The position numbers and the translations under genes were made by a program. From Nitzschia sp. DOCU1 (Eukaryota; Bacillariophyta; Bacillariophyceae; Bacillariales; Bacillariaceae), in NCBI GenBank assembly GCA_951394045.1, contig OX595985.1, positions 1,612,001 to 1,676,000 on the forward strand: a DNA stretch of 64,000 nucleotides, given 5' to 3'. Below are positions 9,235 to 17,765 of this stretch, one piece after another. The notes beneath the pieces were generated by a model. It saw nothing but the letters and a program-made list of their open reading frames with translations, made no database searches and was not told where the DNA came from. Numbering within the stretch: position 1 is the stretch's first letter; the number at the start of each line of letters is the position of its first letter.

Positions 9235-9784
9235 GATTCAAAAATCTTTCAGTGTCCACCTTATCTCTTTTCCTTGGGCCGACCTAGCATGCAGGGAAGG
9301 GTTCGAATGGAAACAGGTGAAATGGGAGTAGTACCATCTTCATATTCTCGAGCGAAAGAAGACAGCACGCCGATCGAGACGGTGGGTCATCCGAAGAAAA
9401 CAGATCTCGGGGGAGGCATGATCCCCCACAAAATGCTCTTTTGGGGGAGTTGATAGTGGGGGGATCTGGCGGGATTGGCGAGAACATGCAAACGGTATTT
9501 TACCTGCCCATTGAAATTCCCGGAAAGTCGCAACGCTTCCGCTTGTCGAGTTCGGGTTCAGCATTGATGTGACCATCACAAAGAAGCAAGTTCGACCAAA
9601 GTTTGAGAGTGCATGCAGGCCAGCAACAAAGTTGCGAGAGGTCTTCCGATTGCTCCCGACAAATTTGTATAATAGTCTGTGACCCGACGAAATCCCGGAT
9701 AGGAAGGTTCTGTTGTCAAAGGCAGCCAAAGTTCGCCAGCATCTTGACGAGACCTGCAGGACTTCCTTTTTTCATACCAATACT
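9235..9784. other. Upstream region cut off by a retrotransposon insertion
   Basis: Before the insertion this DNA was contiguous with 16082 onward, so it formed the divergent promoter between the metallopeptidase gene (start 9234) and the TLDc gene (start 16140), about 0.6 kb long. ORFs on both strands are short and lack family features. I see no gene. Confidence 0.6.
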
Positions 9785-9790
9785 CCAGCC
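9785..9790. repeat. Target-site duplication, left copy
   Basis: CCAGCC directly precedes the 5' LTR and is repeated at 16076-16081 directly after the 3' LTR. Copia elements usually make 5-bp duplications. The sixth shared base may be chance or a terminal C of the element. Confidence 0.8.
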
Positions 9791-10102
9791 TGTTCAAATA
9801 CGGTAAATCTGGTGGTCAAGGATCGCTCTTCACGACGTCATCAGCGTGATGACGCAATCGTATAGGGAAGTGCAACGTTCACTCCCGAACAGCCACGTGC
9901 TGACTCCAACGAGGAGAAGGCATGGAGATGGCACTAAGTACGATACAAATCAGAGTACATCAGCTGTCTATCTCGACAGCATACATTTAGTTTACGCACT
10001 GTTAGTGCTCATAAGTTTCAGAATCAACACACTGCAACACAACCACAAGTTATTTGAGCTCTTTTTACGATTAGCCAGTACCGGTCATCGTAGATTTCAA
10101 CA
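9791..10102 (+). repeat. 5' long terminal repeat
   Basis: 312 bp, TG...CA ends. Compared base by base with 15764-16075, I found no difference. It carries an inverted CRE-like palindrome near its 5' end. Confidence 0.95.
9836..9854. promoter_or_regulatory. Palindromic CRE-like element in the LTR
   Basis: CGTCATCA-GCG-TGATGACG is a perfect 8-bp inverted repeat around a 3-bp centre. It overlaps ACGTCA (9835-9840) and TGACGC (9850-9855), hexamers known as CO2/cAMP-responsive elements in P. tricornutum and bound by bZIP factors. The same copy lies at 15809-15827 in the 3' LTR. The regulatory role is inferred. Confidence 0.55.
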
Positions 10103-10116
10103 CGCTTCCTCTGCGC
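10103..10116 (+). other. Probable primer-binding site (internal initiator tRNA)
   Basis: The 14 bases directly after the 5' LTR (CGCTTCCTCTGCGC) do not match a tRNA 3' end. Their complement, GCGCAGAGGAAGCG, matches the D-arm of eukaryotic initiator tRNA-Met (GCGCAGNGGAAGCG). An internal tRNA fragment would then prime minus-strand synthesis, as is known for Drosophila copia at a different internal position. The match relies on recalled general tRNA sequence, not on this organism's tRNA. Confidence 0.5.
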
Positions 10117-10159
10117 ATAAGAGACATACAAGTTCTTCAACAGTTAATCATCAGCTACA

Positions 10160-11518
10160 ATGGCCGCCAACCTTCAGGTTCCTCCAGTGGTTCCACCAAT
10201 GATACCACCGATAGTACCGCCTCCGGTCGTGCCACCAGCGGTCCCCCCAGCGGGGCCGCCAGCTCAGCAAAACATCGCTGCGCCAACGTTTGCACTCACG
10301 CCAGCTCTCGCACATGCGAATGTGCTTGACTACACGACATCCGAGGGAATGAAGATTTGGTCATCCGCAACTTCCTCAATGTACTCATCCGACGAAGAAG
10401 GCTTCGACTGCTCTCCCGAACGAATGAAGGATTTCCTCAACAGGAAAGGCGGACGAGCAGCTATCAACGGATGGGACGACTCCTTCCTAGCAATCCCTGA
10501 AGATCCCAACAATCCAATCGGACCAGCATCCAATTTCCTCAATCACTACGGAGAGTACACCCTCGACTACCTGCATCAGTGTGCACAAGTCTACGTCAAC
10601 GCTCAGAATCGAGCTGCTCAAGACTCCGTGCAAGCGTACAACTGCATCATGAACAGCTTAAATGCATCGGGTCGCAACAAGATAGCAGCATACAAGGACG
10701 AGTACACTGTCAGCAACAAGGGCGTGGGAATTCTCCTACTCAAAGTGGTCATACGGGAATCAAGCATCGACACGAACGCAACAACCGCACACATCAGGAC
10801 TCAACTCTCCTCTCTGGATACCTACCTACCTACCATAGGCAACGACATAGGCAAGCTGAATCTGTACGTAAAAGGACTTGTGGATGCTTTAGCCGCGCGA
10901 GGCGAGATCACAAACGACCTTTTGGTAAATTTGTTCAAAGGCTATCACGCCGCAAGCGACAAACGATTCATTGCCTACATCGAGAAGAAAGAAGAGGAAT
11001 ACGAGGATGGAACCACGGCGATCACTCCAAGCACTCTCATGGCATTGGCCAAAAACAAGTACGAGGTGCTAGTCGAAAAGAACCAGTGGAACGCACCATC
11101 TTCGGAAGAAGAAAAGATTATGGTGCTCGAGGCCACTCTGAAACGACTCCAAGGTCAACAGAGAACTGCCGGCAAGTCTAGAACGACTGAAAGCAATGAC
11201 AACAAAGCCGGCAAGGCCAAAGGCAACAACAAGAAGAAGAAGTCCGACATGCCTGCGTGGGTGTCCGTCAAACCCAAAGCTGGGGAACCCACAAACAAGA
11301 CAGTCGATGGCAAGCAATGGTGGTTCTGCGCCAATCATCAAAAGTGGTGCCGCCATTCGACCGACAAGTGCGAGAAGAAAGGATTGGGAAAGGGAAAGGA
11401 TGGAGGCAACGCGACAACTTCGAAACCAGCAACGCCGACTACAACGACTAAACAAGAGTCGAAGTTTGCAAAAGCAATGACTGCTCTCGCCGATATCGCC
11501 GAAGAAACTGAGGAGTGA
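10160..11518 (+). CDS. gag: Retrotransposon Gag
   Basis: A 452-residue protein. It starts with a Pro/Val-rich tract (residues 5-35), then an alpha-helical capsid-like region, then a Lys-rich linker (KGNNKKKKSD). Near residue 388 it has a Cys/His cluster, WFCANHQKWCRHSTDKC, the zinc-knuckle variant typical of diatom copia elements; it would bind element RNA. It ends at TGA 11516-11518. The frame then stays open straight into pol with no other stop. Confidence 0.92.
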   Translation: MAANLQVPPVVPPMIPPIVPPPVVPPAVPPAGPPAQQNIAAPTFALTPALAHANVLDYTTSEGMKIWSSATSSMYSSDEEGFDCSPERMKDFLNRKGGRAAINGWDDSFLAIPEDPNNPIGPASNFLNHYGEYTLDYLHQCAQVYVNAQNRAAQDSVQAYNCIMNSLNASGRNKIAAYKDEYTVSNKGVGILLLKVVIRESSIDTNATTAHIRTQLSSLDTYLPTIGNDIGKLNLYVKGLVDALAARGEITNDLLVNLFKGYHAASDKRFIAYIEKKEEEYEDGTTAITPSTLMALAKNKYEVLVEKNQWNAPSSEEEKIMVLEATLKRLQGQQRTAGKSRTTESNDNKAGKAKGNNKKKKSDMPAWVSVKPKAGEPTNKTVDGKQWWFCANHQKWCRHSTDKCEKKGLGKGKDGGNATTSKPATPTTTTKQESKFAKAMTALADIAEETEE

Positions 11519-14500
11519 TTCCTCAATCTGCCGACGAGGTTACAAGATACCCTGGCCGTATGGACATACATTGGCCTGGCGTACTTGATAATCTACATAT
11601 GGGTGACGGTCTATGCCGACAGCTGCTACTACTACTATCCTAAGAAGCAACGCTTTCGGGCTAAGTTAACTCGCTATTTAGCATATCTACGAGCCTGGAA
11701 AATCGCGATTTGGACTAGTTTTAGGCTGCGAATGAAGCACAGTCAACAAAACAAGGAAGTGAGGCGACGACGGGACATCGCCAGCAAGTACCGACGCAAC
11801 GACATGCCGCTACAATGTCACGTCTGCGGCAGCATCAACTTTGCAGCGCCGCGAACACTACAAGTCTGGCAAGTCCTATTGGCAATGGAGACGATGACGA
11901 ACAAAGGAGAACGGTTAGCAGTGATCGATACAGACTCGACAACCCTTGGGATCGACAATCGCGCGACGGCTTACCTATCGGGGTTCATCGAGGACTTCCC
12001 CGGTGAACTACAGCCAACAAATCGGATCGTGAACGGGTTCATGGGAGCCAAGGCCACGAATGTGTCAACAGGAACAGCAAAAGTAAGGTTAGAAGCCGAC
12101 GGCGGCGACGTGCACGACTTCACTCTGCACGATTCCTACTACGTACCTGGATGCGGAATACGCCTCTTCAGCCCACAACATTGGGCCCAACAAATGAAAA
12201 GACAACATCGCGGCCCAGCCCAATCGACAACCACACACGACCGCGTCATCCTCAGCTCCAAAGACTTCACCAAAACGATCCCACTCGATCCGGTCACCAA
12301 CGTGGCGACGTGTCGGACCGCCCCCGGATACTCCAAGTTTGCGGCGTTTTGTGCGGAGGCAGGATTCGACGATGACGGCGACGACGTCCTGGCATTCGAT
12401 GCACAGGTTATCTCCGACGATGAAGATGACGATCCTGCGGATTTCTCGAATATAGGCAACGATAATGTTAGCGACGACGTTAACAACAACATACGCGACG
12501 ACACAGAAAACTTACTCGGACCAACGCCTGCTCCACCTGCCAATCCTGCGAGGATAGTGGATGAAACAGAGGTTGAGAGAGAGGAAAGGAAGCTCGAGAC
12601 CGAATTACTGACTTACCATCTGCGCTTCGCCCATGTATCCTTTCGGAAACTACAGATCATGGCGCGATACTCCATCATCCCAAGGCGACTGGCCAAATGT
12701 CGCGTTCCCGTATGTGCAGCCTGCATGTTCGGTAAAGCAACAAAGCGTCAGTGGAGGCAGAAGGCACCAATCAACAAGGACGAAGCTTACTTACCAACAA
12801 AACCGGGTGAAGTGGTCTCGGTCGACCAAATGAAGTCCCCAACACCGGGGTTCATCGCGCAGATGACAGGTATCTTGACGACGAAGCGATACGTGTATGC
12901 AACTGTCTACGTGGACAGCTACTCATCGTTCGGCTACGTCTACCTGCAGAAGACCGCTAGTGCTGACGAGACGATCGAGGGCAAGCATGCATTCGAACGT
13001 CTGTGCCAGCAAAACGGTTTCAGAGTCCAACATTATCATGCCGACAATGGAATTTTCAAGGCCAACAAATGGGTGCTTGACTGCCACAAATGCGAGCAAG
13101 GTCTCTCATTCGCGGGAGTCAACGCGCATCACCAGAACGGACAGGCGGAAGCTCGAATCAGACGACTACAAGAGCTGACGCGCACACAACTGACCTACGC
13201 AAAACGACAATGGCCACAGGAGATCTCGGCGAACCTCTGGCCATACGCCCTCCGAATTGCGAACGATGCAAACAACGCGACACCCAATCTGGCCGACAAA
13301 CCTGACTACCGCTCCCCAGCGGAGCTCTTCTACAGTACGAAGGTCTCCACCAACGCCAAGCGCTGGCAACACTTCGGTTGTCCAGTGTACGTGTTGGACA
13401 GGAACTTGCAACAGAACAAACCGCTCCACAAGTGGGTCAGTAGAGCGAGGGTTGGGGTGTACCTGGGACGATCACCACACCACTCTCGTTCTATTGCGCT
13501 GGTGCTGGACATCAAGACGGGACTTGTGTCTCCACAGTTCCACATCAAGATGGACACAATGTTTGACACCATAGCACAACTCTACCAGTCGGTGGAGAGT
13601 GCTAGCACACAACAATCGCTATGGCAAATCAAGGCGGGGTTTGTTCAGCAGTCACAAGCGAATGTGACAGCACCCAAGCAGGGCAATGCGACAACCACAG
13701 CTTCGAAAAGAAAACAGGTCACTACACAAAACTCTCAGACAAGAGAGGGCACCCAAGTTCCAGAGGGAGCCTACGTGGCACCACCTGAACCACGCACAGT
13801 CGACATGTCCCCGAAGACAGACAGGGACAGCGGTTCTCCCACCGTTACAGAAGGGAACACACCCGGGAATGGCAAACAACAGCCATCTACACAACAACAC
13901 CAGTCTCCACGAATGCAATCAGAATCTGGTACGGCCACCAGGCGATCGCAGAGACGCGTGCAACCTGCGCAACGACTGATAGAAGCAATGACAGCGGAAC
14001 TCACTACGCAAAGTGATGTTCCTGGCGAAGTGTTCTCCTTCCAGGCGATGTTCCCAAGCGACGGCAGGTCCATCAACGAGGACCTGAACCCACTCTATGC
14101 CTACAAAGCCAATGCAGACCCCGACACTCTGTATCTTCACGAGGCTCAGAGGGAGAGCGACTGGGAACAGTTCGGCGAAGCAATGGAACTGGAGATCAAG
14201 CAACAGGTCGACATGGGAGTCTACACCATCATGTTACTCACCGACATACCAACGGGGACTACCGTGCTACCTGCAGTGTGGCAACTGCGCCGCAAGCGCG
14301 ACATAAGGACGGGCGCAATCAAGAAATACAAGGCACGATGCAATATCGACGGTTCTCGAATGCGACACGGCGAGCACTACGATCAGACGTATGCTCCGGT
14401 TGCCGGATGGCCCTCGATAAGGCTACTGCTGGCGCTGGTTCTACTCTTCAATTGGCGAACGGTCCAACTCGACTACGTGCTCGCGTACCCACACGCGCCA

Positions 14501-15733
14501 GCAGACAGGGACCTCTACATGAAGCTACCAAAGGGATTCACCCTCGACGGCGTTGACGACCCAAGCAAGTATTGTCTACGAGTCAACCGCAACCTCTATG
14601 GGGGAAAAAGCGCCTCTCGTATATGGTATCAATATCTGAGGAAACGGCTCATCGACAAGTGCCATTTCGTGGTGTCCAAGCACGACGAGTGTGTATTCTA
14701 CAAGGGCAACATGATCTACGTCCTCTACACCGACGACTCAATCTTAGCCGGTCCTGACCAGGCAGAGATCGAGCGAACGATACAGGAAATGAGAGACGCA
14801 AACCTCAACATTACCATTGAGGGAGATCTCACGGACTTTCTCGGAGTCAACATCGATCGGAAAGAAGACGGAACGATACACCTGACGCAACCCAAGCTAA
14901 TCGAACAGGTGATATCGGACCTACGCATGCAGTATGACAATGTACGAACCAAGGACATCCCCATGGCGTCCAGCAGGCTACTGTCACGTCACCTGAGCTC
15001 CACACCACACGACGACTCGTTCCACTACAGGAGTGTCATCGGCAAGCTCAACTACGTCGAGCGCGGATCAAGGCCAGACATCGCATACGCAGTGCACCAG
15101 TGTGCACGGTTCTCCATCGACCCAAAGAAAGAACACGGCGATGCAATACGCTGGATCACACGTTACCTGCTCGGCACACGAGACAAAGGAATAATCTTCA
15201 AGGCAGATCCTTCGAAGGGATTGGAGGTATTCGTCGACGCCGACTTCGCGGGGAACTGGGACAAGGAACTGGCAGGATTCGACAAGGACACTGCTCGCTC
15301 CAGACACGGCTACATCATCTGCTACGCAGGAGTGCCAGTCACATGGAAATCACAGCTACAGCAAGAGATCGCTCTGTCTAGCTGCGAATCGGAGATCACA
15401 GGACTCTCGTACGCTTTGCGAGAGGCTATACCGATCATTGAGCTTCTGAGGGAGATGCAAGGACTCGGATTCAATGTGCACTTCGACAAGGCACACATCA
15501 CTTGCAACGTCTACGAAGACAACATGGGCGCCATTGAGATCGCCCGTACTCCCAAAGCAAGACCAAGAACAAAGCATATCAACAATCGTCTATTTCACTT
15601 CTACGACTATGTGGAGAGAGGCGACATCGAGATACATCATATCCGATCCGAAGATCAACCTGCCGATATCCTGACCAAAGCATTAAGCGAGGATCTCTTC
15701 GTCAAACACAGACAGGTCATCATGGGATGGTAA
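11519..15733 (+). CDS. pol: Retrotransposon Pol (protease-integrase-RT-RNase H)
   Basis: Open frame in the same phase as gag, separated only by one TGA. The first ATG is not until about 11731, so expression as Gag-Pol by stop readthrough is likely. Positions below count codons from 11585. Protease region near 122 (GIDNRATAYLSG). Integrase zinc binding H-H-C-C near 345-385, then the catalytic triad Asp414, Asp487 and Glu522 with D35E spacing. Reverse transcriptase contains QTYAPVAG, QLDYVLAYPHA and YTDD at 1048-1051. RNase H has VFVDADFAG, SSCESE and the C-terminal KHINNR...ADILTKAL. No frameshift or internal stop was found. A hydrophobic segment follows the TGA (see findings). Confidence 0.93.
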   Translation, partial: FLNLPTRLQDTLAVWTYIGLAYLIIYIWVTVYADSCYYYYPKKQRFRAKLTRYLAYLRAWKIAIWTSFRLRMKHSQQNKEVRRRRDIASKYRRNDMPLQCHVCGSINFAAPRTLQVWQVLLAMETMTNKGERLAVIDTDSTTLGIDNRATAYLSGFIEDFPGELQPTNRIVNGFMGAKATNVSTGTAKVRLEADGGDVHDFTLHDSYYVPGCGIRLFSPQHWAQQMKRQHRGPAQSTTTHDRVILSSKDFTKTIPLDPVTNVATCRTAPGYSKFAAFCAEAGFDDDGDDVLAFDAQVISDDEDDDPADFSNIGNDNVSDDVNNNIRDDTENLLGPTPAPPANPARIVDETEVEREERKLETELLTYHLRFAHVSFRKLQIMARYSIIPRRLAKCRVPVCAACMFGKATKRQWRQKAPINKDEAYLPTKPGEVVSVDQMKSPTPGFIAQMTGILTTKRYVYATVYVDSYSSFGYVYLQKTASADETIEGKHAFERLCQQNGFRVQHYHADNGIFKANKWVLDCHKCEQGLSFAGVNAHHQNGQAEARIRRLQELTRTQLTYAKRQWPQEISANLWPYALRIANDANNATPNLADKPDYRSPAELFYSTKVSTNAKRWQHFGCPVYVLDRNLQQNKPLHKWVSRARVGVYLGRSPHHSRSIALVLDIKTGLVSPQFHIKMDTMFDTIAQLYQSVESASTQQSLWQIKAGFVQQSQANVTAPKQGNATTTASKRKQVTTQNSQTREGTQVPEGAYVAPPEPRTVDMSPKTDRDSGSPTVTEGNTPGNGKQQPSTQQHQSPRMQSESGTATRRSQRRVQPAQRLIEAMTAELTTQSDVPGEVFSFQAMFPSDGRSINEDLNPLYAYKANADPDTLYLHEAQRESDWEQFGEAMELEIKQQVDMGVYTIMLLTDIPTGTTVLPAVWQLRRKRDIRTGAIKKYKARCNIDGSRMRHGEHYDQTYAPVAGWPSIRLLLALVLLFNWRTVQLDYVLAYPHAPADRDLYMKLPKGFTLDGVDDPSKYCLRVNRNLYGGKSASRIWYQYLRKRLIDKCHFVVSKHDECVFYKGNMIYVLYTDDSILAGPDQAEIERTIQEMRDANLNITIEGDLTDFLGVNIDRKEDGTIHLTQPKLIEQVISDLRMQYDNVRTKDIPMASSRLLSRHLSSTPHDDSFHYRSVIGKLNYVERGSRPDIAYAVHQCARFSIDPKKEHGDAIRWITRYLLGTRDKGIIFKADPSKGLEVFVDADFAGNWDKELAGFDKDTARSRHGYIICYAGVPVTWKSQLQQEIALSSCESEITGLSYALREAIPIIELLREMQGLGFNVHFDKAHITCNVYEDNMGAIEIARTPKARPRTKHINNRLFHFYDYVERGDIEIHHIRSEDQPADILTKALSEDLFVKHRQVIMGW

Positions 15734-15754
15734 CACTCGCTCGAGTCAATCCTT

Positions 15755-15763
15755 GAGAGGGAG
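15755..15763 (+). other. Polypurine tract
   Basis: GAGAGGGAG abuts the 3' LTR and would prime plus-strand DNA synthesis. It starts 22 bp after the pol stop. Confidence 0.8.
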
Positions 15764-16075
15764 TGTTCAAATACGGTAAATCTGGTGGTCAAGGATCGCT
15801 CTTCACGACGTCATCAGCGTGATGACGCAATCGTATAGGGAAGTGCAACGTTCACTCCCGAACAGCCACGTGCTGACTCCAACGAGGAGAAGGCATGGAG
15901 ATGGCACTAAGTACGATACAAATCAGAGTACATCAGCTGTCTATCTCGACAGCATACATTTAGTTTACGCACTGTTAGTGCTCATAAGTTTCAGAATCAA
16001 CACACTGCAACACAACCACAAGTTATTTGAGCTCTTTTTACGATTAGCCAGTACCGGTCATCGTAGATTTCAACA
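15764..16075 (+). repeat. 3' long terminal repeat
   Basis: 312 bp and identical to the 5' LTR by eye. An open frame beginning inside it (15819) continues in phase into the TLDc gene downstream. Confidence 0.95.
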
Positions 16076-16081
16076 CCAGCC
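16076..16081. repeat. Target-site duplication, right copy
   Basis: CCAGCC, matching 9785-9790. Confidence 0.8.
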
Positions 16082-16139
16082 ATCGCCAAAGTACCATTTG
16101 CAGTTGCTCATAAAACTTGAGAGAATAAATAGCTATCCC

Positions 16140-17765
16140 ATGACGATGCCGCCAAAAGAAGACCTCCTTGATCCTCCCGACGGGGATGTTGCCTCTACTA
16201 CTGCCGCTAGCCTACCACCCAAGGATAACCAGCAGCAGGAAGGCGACGATGCTGTCAATGCGACTACCGAGGGCCCAGTCTCTTCGTTGCGAGAGTCCAT
16301 GCTAGACATCTTCCCACTTTCAGAAGACGAACTAGATCACTTCTTAAATTGCTACGAACATTTCAAGAAAAACTCCACATTCTACACGCTGGTAAAAGAA
16401 ACATTGGCAGGGGACAGAGATTCCTGCGTGCATCTGGAACGAATTCGATATGCGGAGGCAACGTTTGTTCCGGAAACTGCACAATTGCTACGCCAAGCCT
16501 ACGACGATGCCGTTGTGGTGGCAAGTGGCCATGATGAGGACAGCAAGTTCAAGTTTCTCGAAGCAATGTCCTCGTTGATTGGCAGGCGAAGTTCGAGAAA
16601 TTTGTTGTTGACCATGTATCGTGTGGCAGGGCCGGAGGGAACAATAACACCGAGAAAGCCGGGGGACCTCGTGGGACTTGCGTATCGCTTGATTCTTGGT
16701 GCGCACTTTATTGAGAGCGGTAGACCTCGGTACATGCGTCCGGCTCCAGCCGCTTGGATCGACTCCTTGTCCCAAAAGCTTTCGAACAAAGACGAAGTGT
16801 CCGAGGCAGAATGGATGGGCTGGGTCAATGCTATTGCCCCTCAGGTCCACCAAGCTCTTTCCACCTTTACACATTGTGCCGTCTTTGCTCCTAAACACCC
16901 CTTTCGGCCGACTAGCCCACCGCTGCGTTTTCCACTGACAGACCAAGAATGCGCATTGTGGTCCGATTCGTTTCAAACCGCGCCATCGTCCGTTGCAATT
17001 CTGTCACCACAACTTGGGGGGAAGTGGATTCGACAGTACTCGAGCGACTTTGATGGGTTTTCTTTTTCCACATTCCAACAAGCCTTGCTTGGATACCAAG
17101 GACCCGCTGCTATTTTGATTCAGACGACTGCTGGGGATGCCTTTGGATACTACTCGGGGGAGCCATGGAGGGAATCGCGTCATTGGTTCGGGCAAGAGGC
17201 GGATGCCTTTTTATTTGGAATAAAACCATCCCTCCAATACTACGGTCCTATGGGGAATGCGAAACGGCATTGCATGTATCTTTGCAATCCAGCAGTGAAG
17301 CGACCAGGGCATCTCTACGGACTTTGCGTGGGAGGGGTGGCTGACAGCTCACCCCGCCTTCATATCACCACGACTTTTGAACAATGCAAGGCTCAGTCGA
17401 TCGATGGCGCCTTTGAAATGGGGCCGCTCTTGGCCAACCATGAACTATATTTTGATATTGATGTCATTGAAATATGGGCGGTCAATGTCACCGATCAGGA
17501 TTACATGAAAGCCCTGGCCAAGGGCAAGGTCCAACGAGAACTTCGAGAAGTCTCGAGAGTTCACGCTGCAAAGGTTGATCGTCGACAGTTTCTGGAGGAC
17601 TTTCAAGAAGGTATCTTTGGAACAAGTCTATTTGAGCACCGCCGACAAACCCGTGGCAGACACTCCTTTGTGGCGGACGATGACGAAGGAATGGGTTACT
17701 TTATCGAAGAGAAGCCCCCTACGCCGAGCTTATCCAGTATGCATGCTGCAAAGCACACCAGCTAG
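16140..17765 (+). CDS. TLDc-domain protein
   Basis: 541 residues from the native ATG at 16140 (MTMPPKEDLL). The N-terminal 60 residues are low-complexity. Residues about 75-270 are helical and charged. A TLDc domain spans roughly 290-445: WIRQYSSDFDGFSFSTF, LIQTTAGDAFGYYSGEPW, FLFGIKPSLQYYGP and the closing VIEIWAV. TLDc proteins (OXR1/NCOA7/TBC1D24 relatives) protect against oxidative stress and, in other eukaryotes, bind and regulate the V-ATPase. Whether this one does is inference. A fresh retrotransposon insertion has removed its promoter to 6.3 kb away, so current expression may be driven by the LTR. The open frame extends upstream into the LTR, which could add about 107 foreign residues. 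Confidence 0.8.
   Translation: MTMPPKEDLLDPPDGDVASTTAASLPPKDNQQQEGDDAVNATTEGPVSSLRESMLDIFPLSEDELDHFLNCYEHFKKNSTFYTLVKETLAGDRDSCVHLERIRYAEATFVPETAQLLRQAYDDAVVVASGHDEDSKFKFLEAMSSLIGRRSSRNLLLTMYRVAGPEGTITPRKPGDLVGLAYRLILGAHFIESGRPRYMRPAPAAWIDSLSQKLSNKDEVSEAEWMGWVNAIAPQVHQALSTFTHCAVFAPKHPFRPTSPPLRFPLTDQECALWSDSFQTAPSSVAILSPQLGGKWIRQYSSDFDGFSFSTFQQALLGYQGPAAILIQTTAGDAFGYYSGEPWRESRHWFGQEADAFLFGIKPSLQYYGPMGNAKRHCMYLCNPAVKRPGHLYGLCVGGVADSSPRLHITTTFEQCKAQSIDGAFEMGPLLANHELYFDIDVIEIWAVNVTDQDYMKALAKGKVQRELREVSRVHAAKVDRRQFLEDFQEGIFGTSLFEHRRQTRGRHSFVADDDEGMGYFIEEKPPTPSLSSMHAAKHTS

Larger units (their letters stand above)
9791..16075 (+). mobile_element. Complete Ty1/copia-type LTR retrotransposon
   Basis: A 6,285-bp element with identical 312-bp LTRs (TGTTC...CAACA), a primer-binding site, gag, pol and a polypurine tract. 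Pol order is protease, integrase, reverse transcriptase, RNase H, which is the copia order. The reverse transcriptase active site is YTDD, and the Gag zinc knuckle has the spacing seen in diatom (CoDi-type) copia elements. LTR identity by eye and intact reading frames point to a very recent insertion. It sits 59 bp upstream of the TLDc gene start. Subfamily was not assigned. Confidence 0.95.

Noticed and set aside
11516..11518. Selenocysteine insertion at the gag/pol UGA
   Set aside because: A single UGA with ordinary Gag-Pol layout is better explained by readthrough; no evidence of a selenocysteine insertion structure was seen and the position has no conserved redox role.
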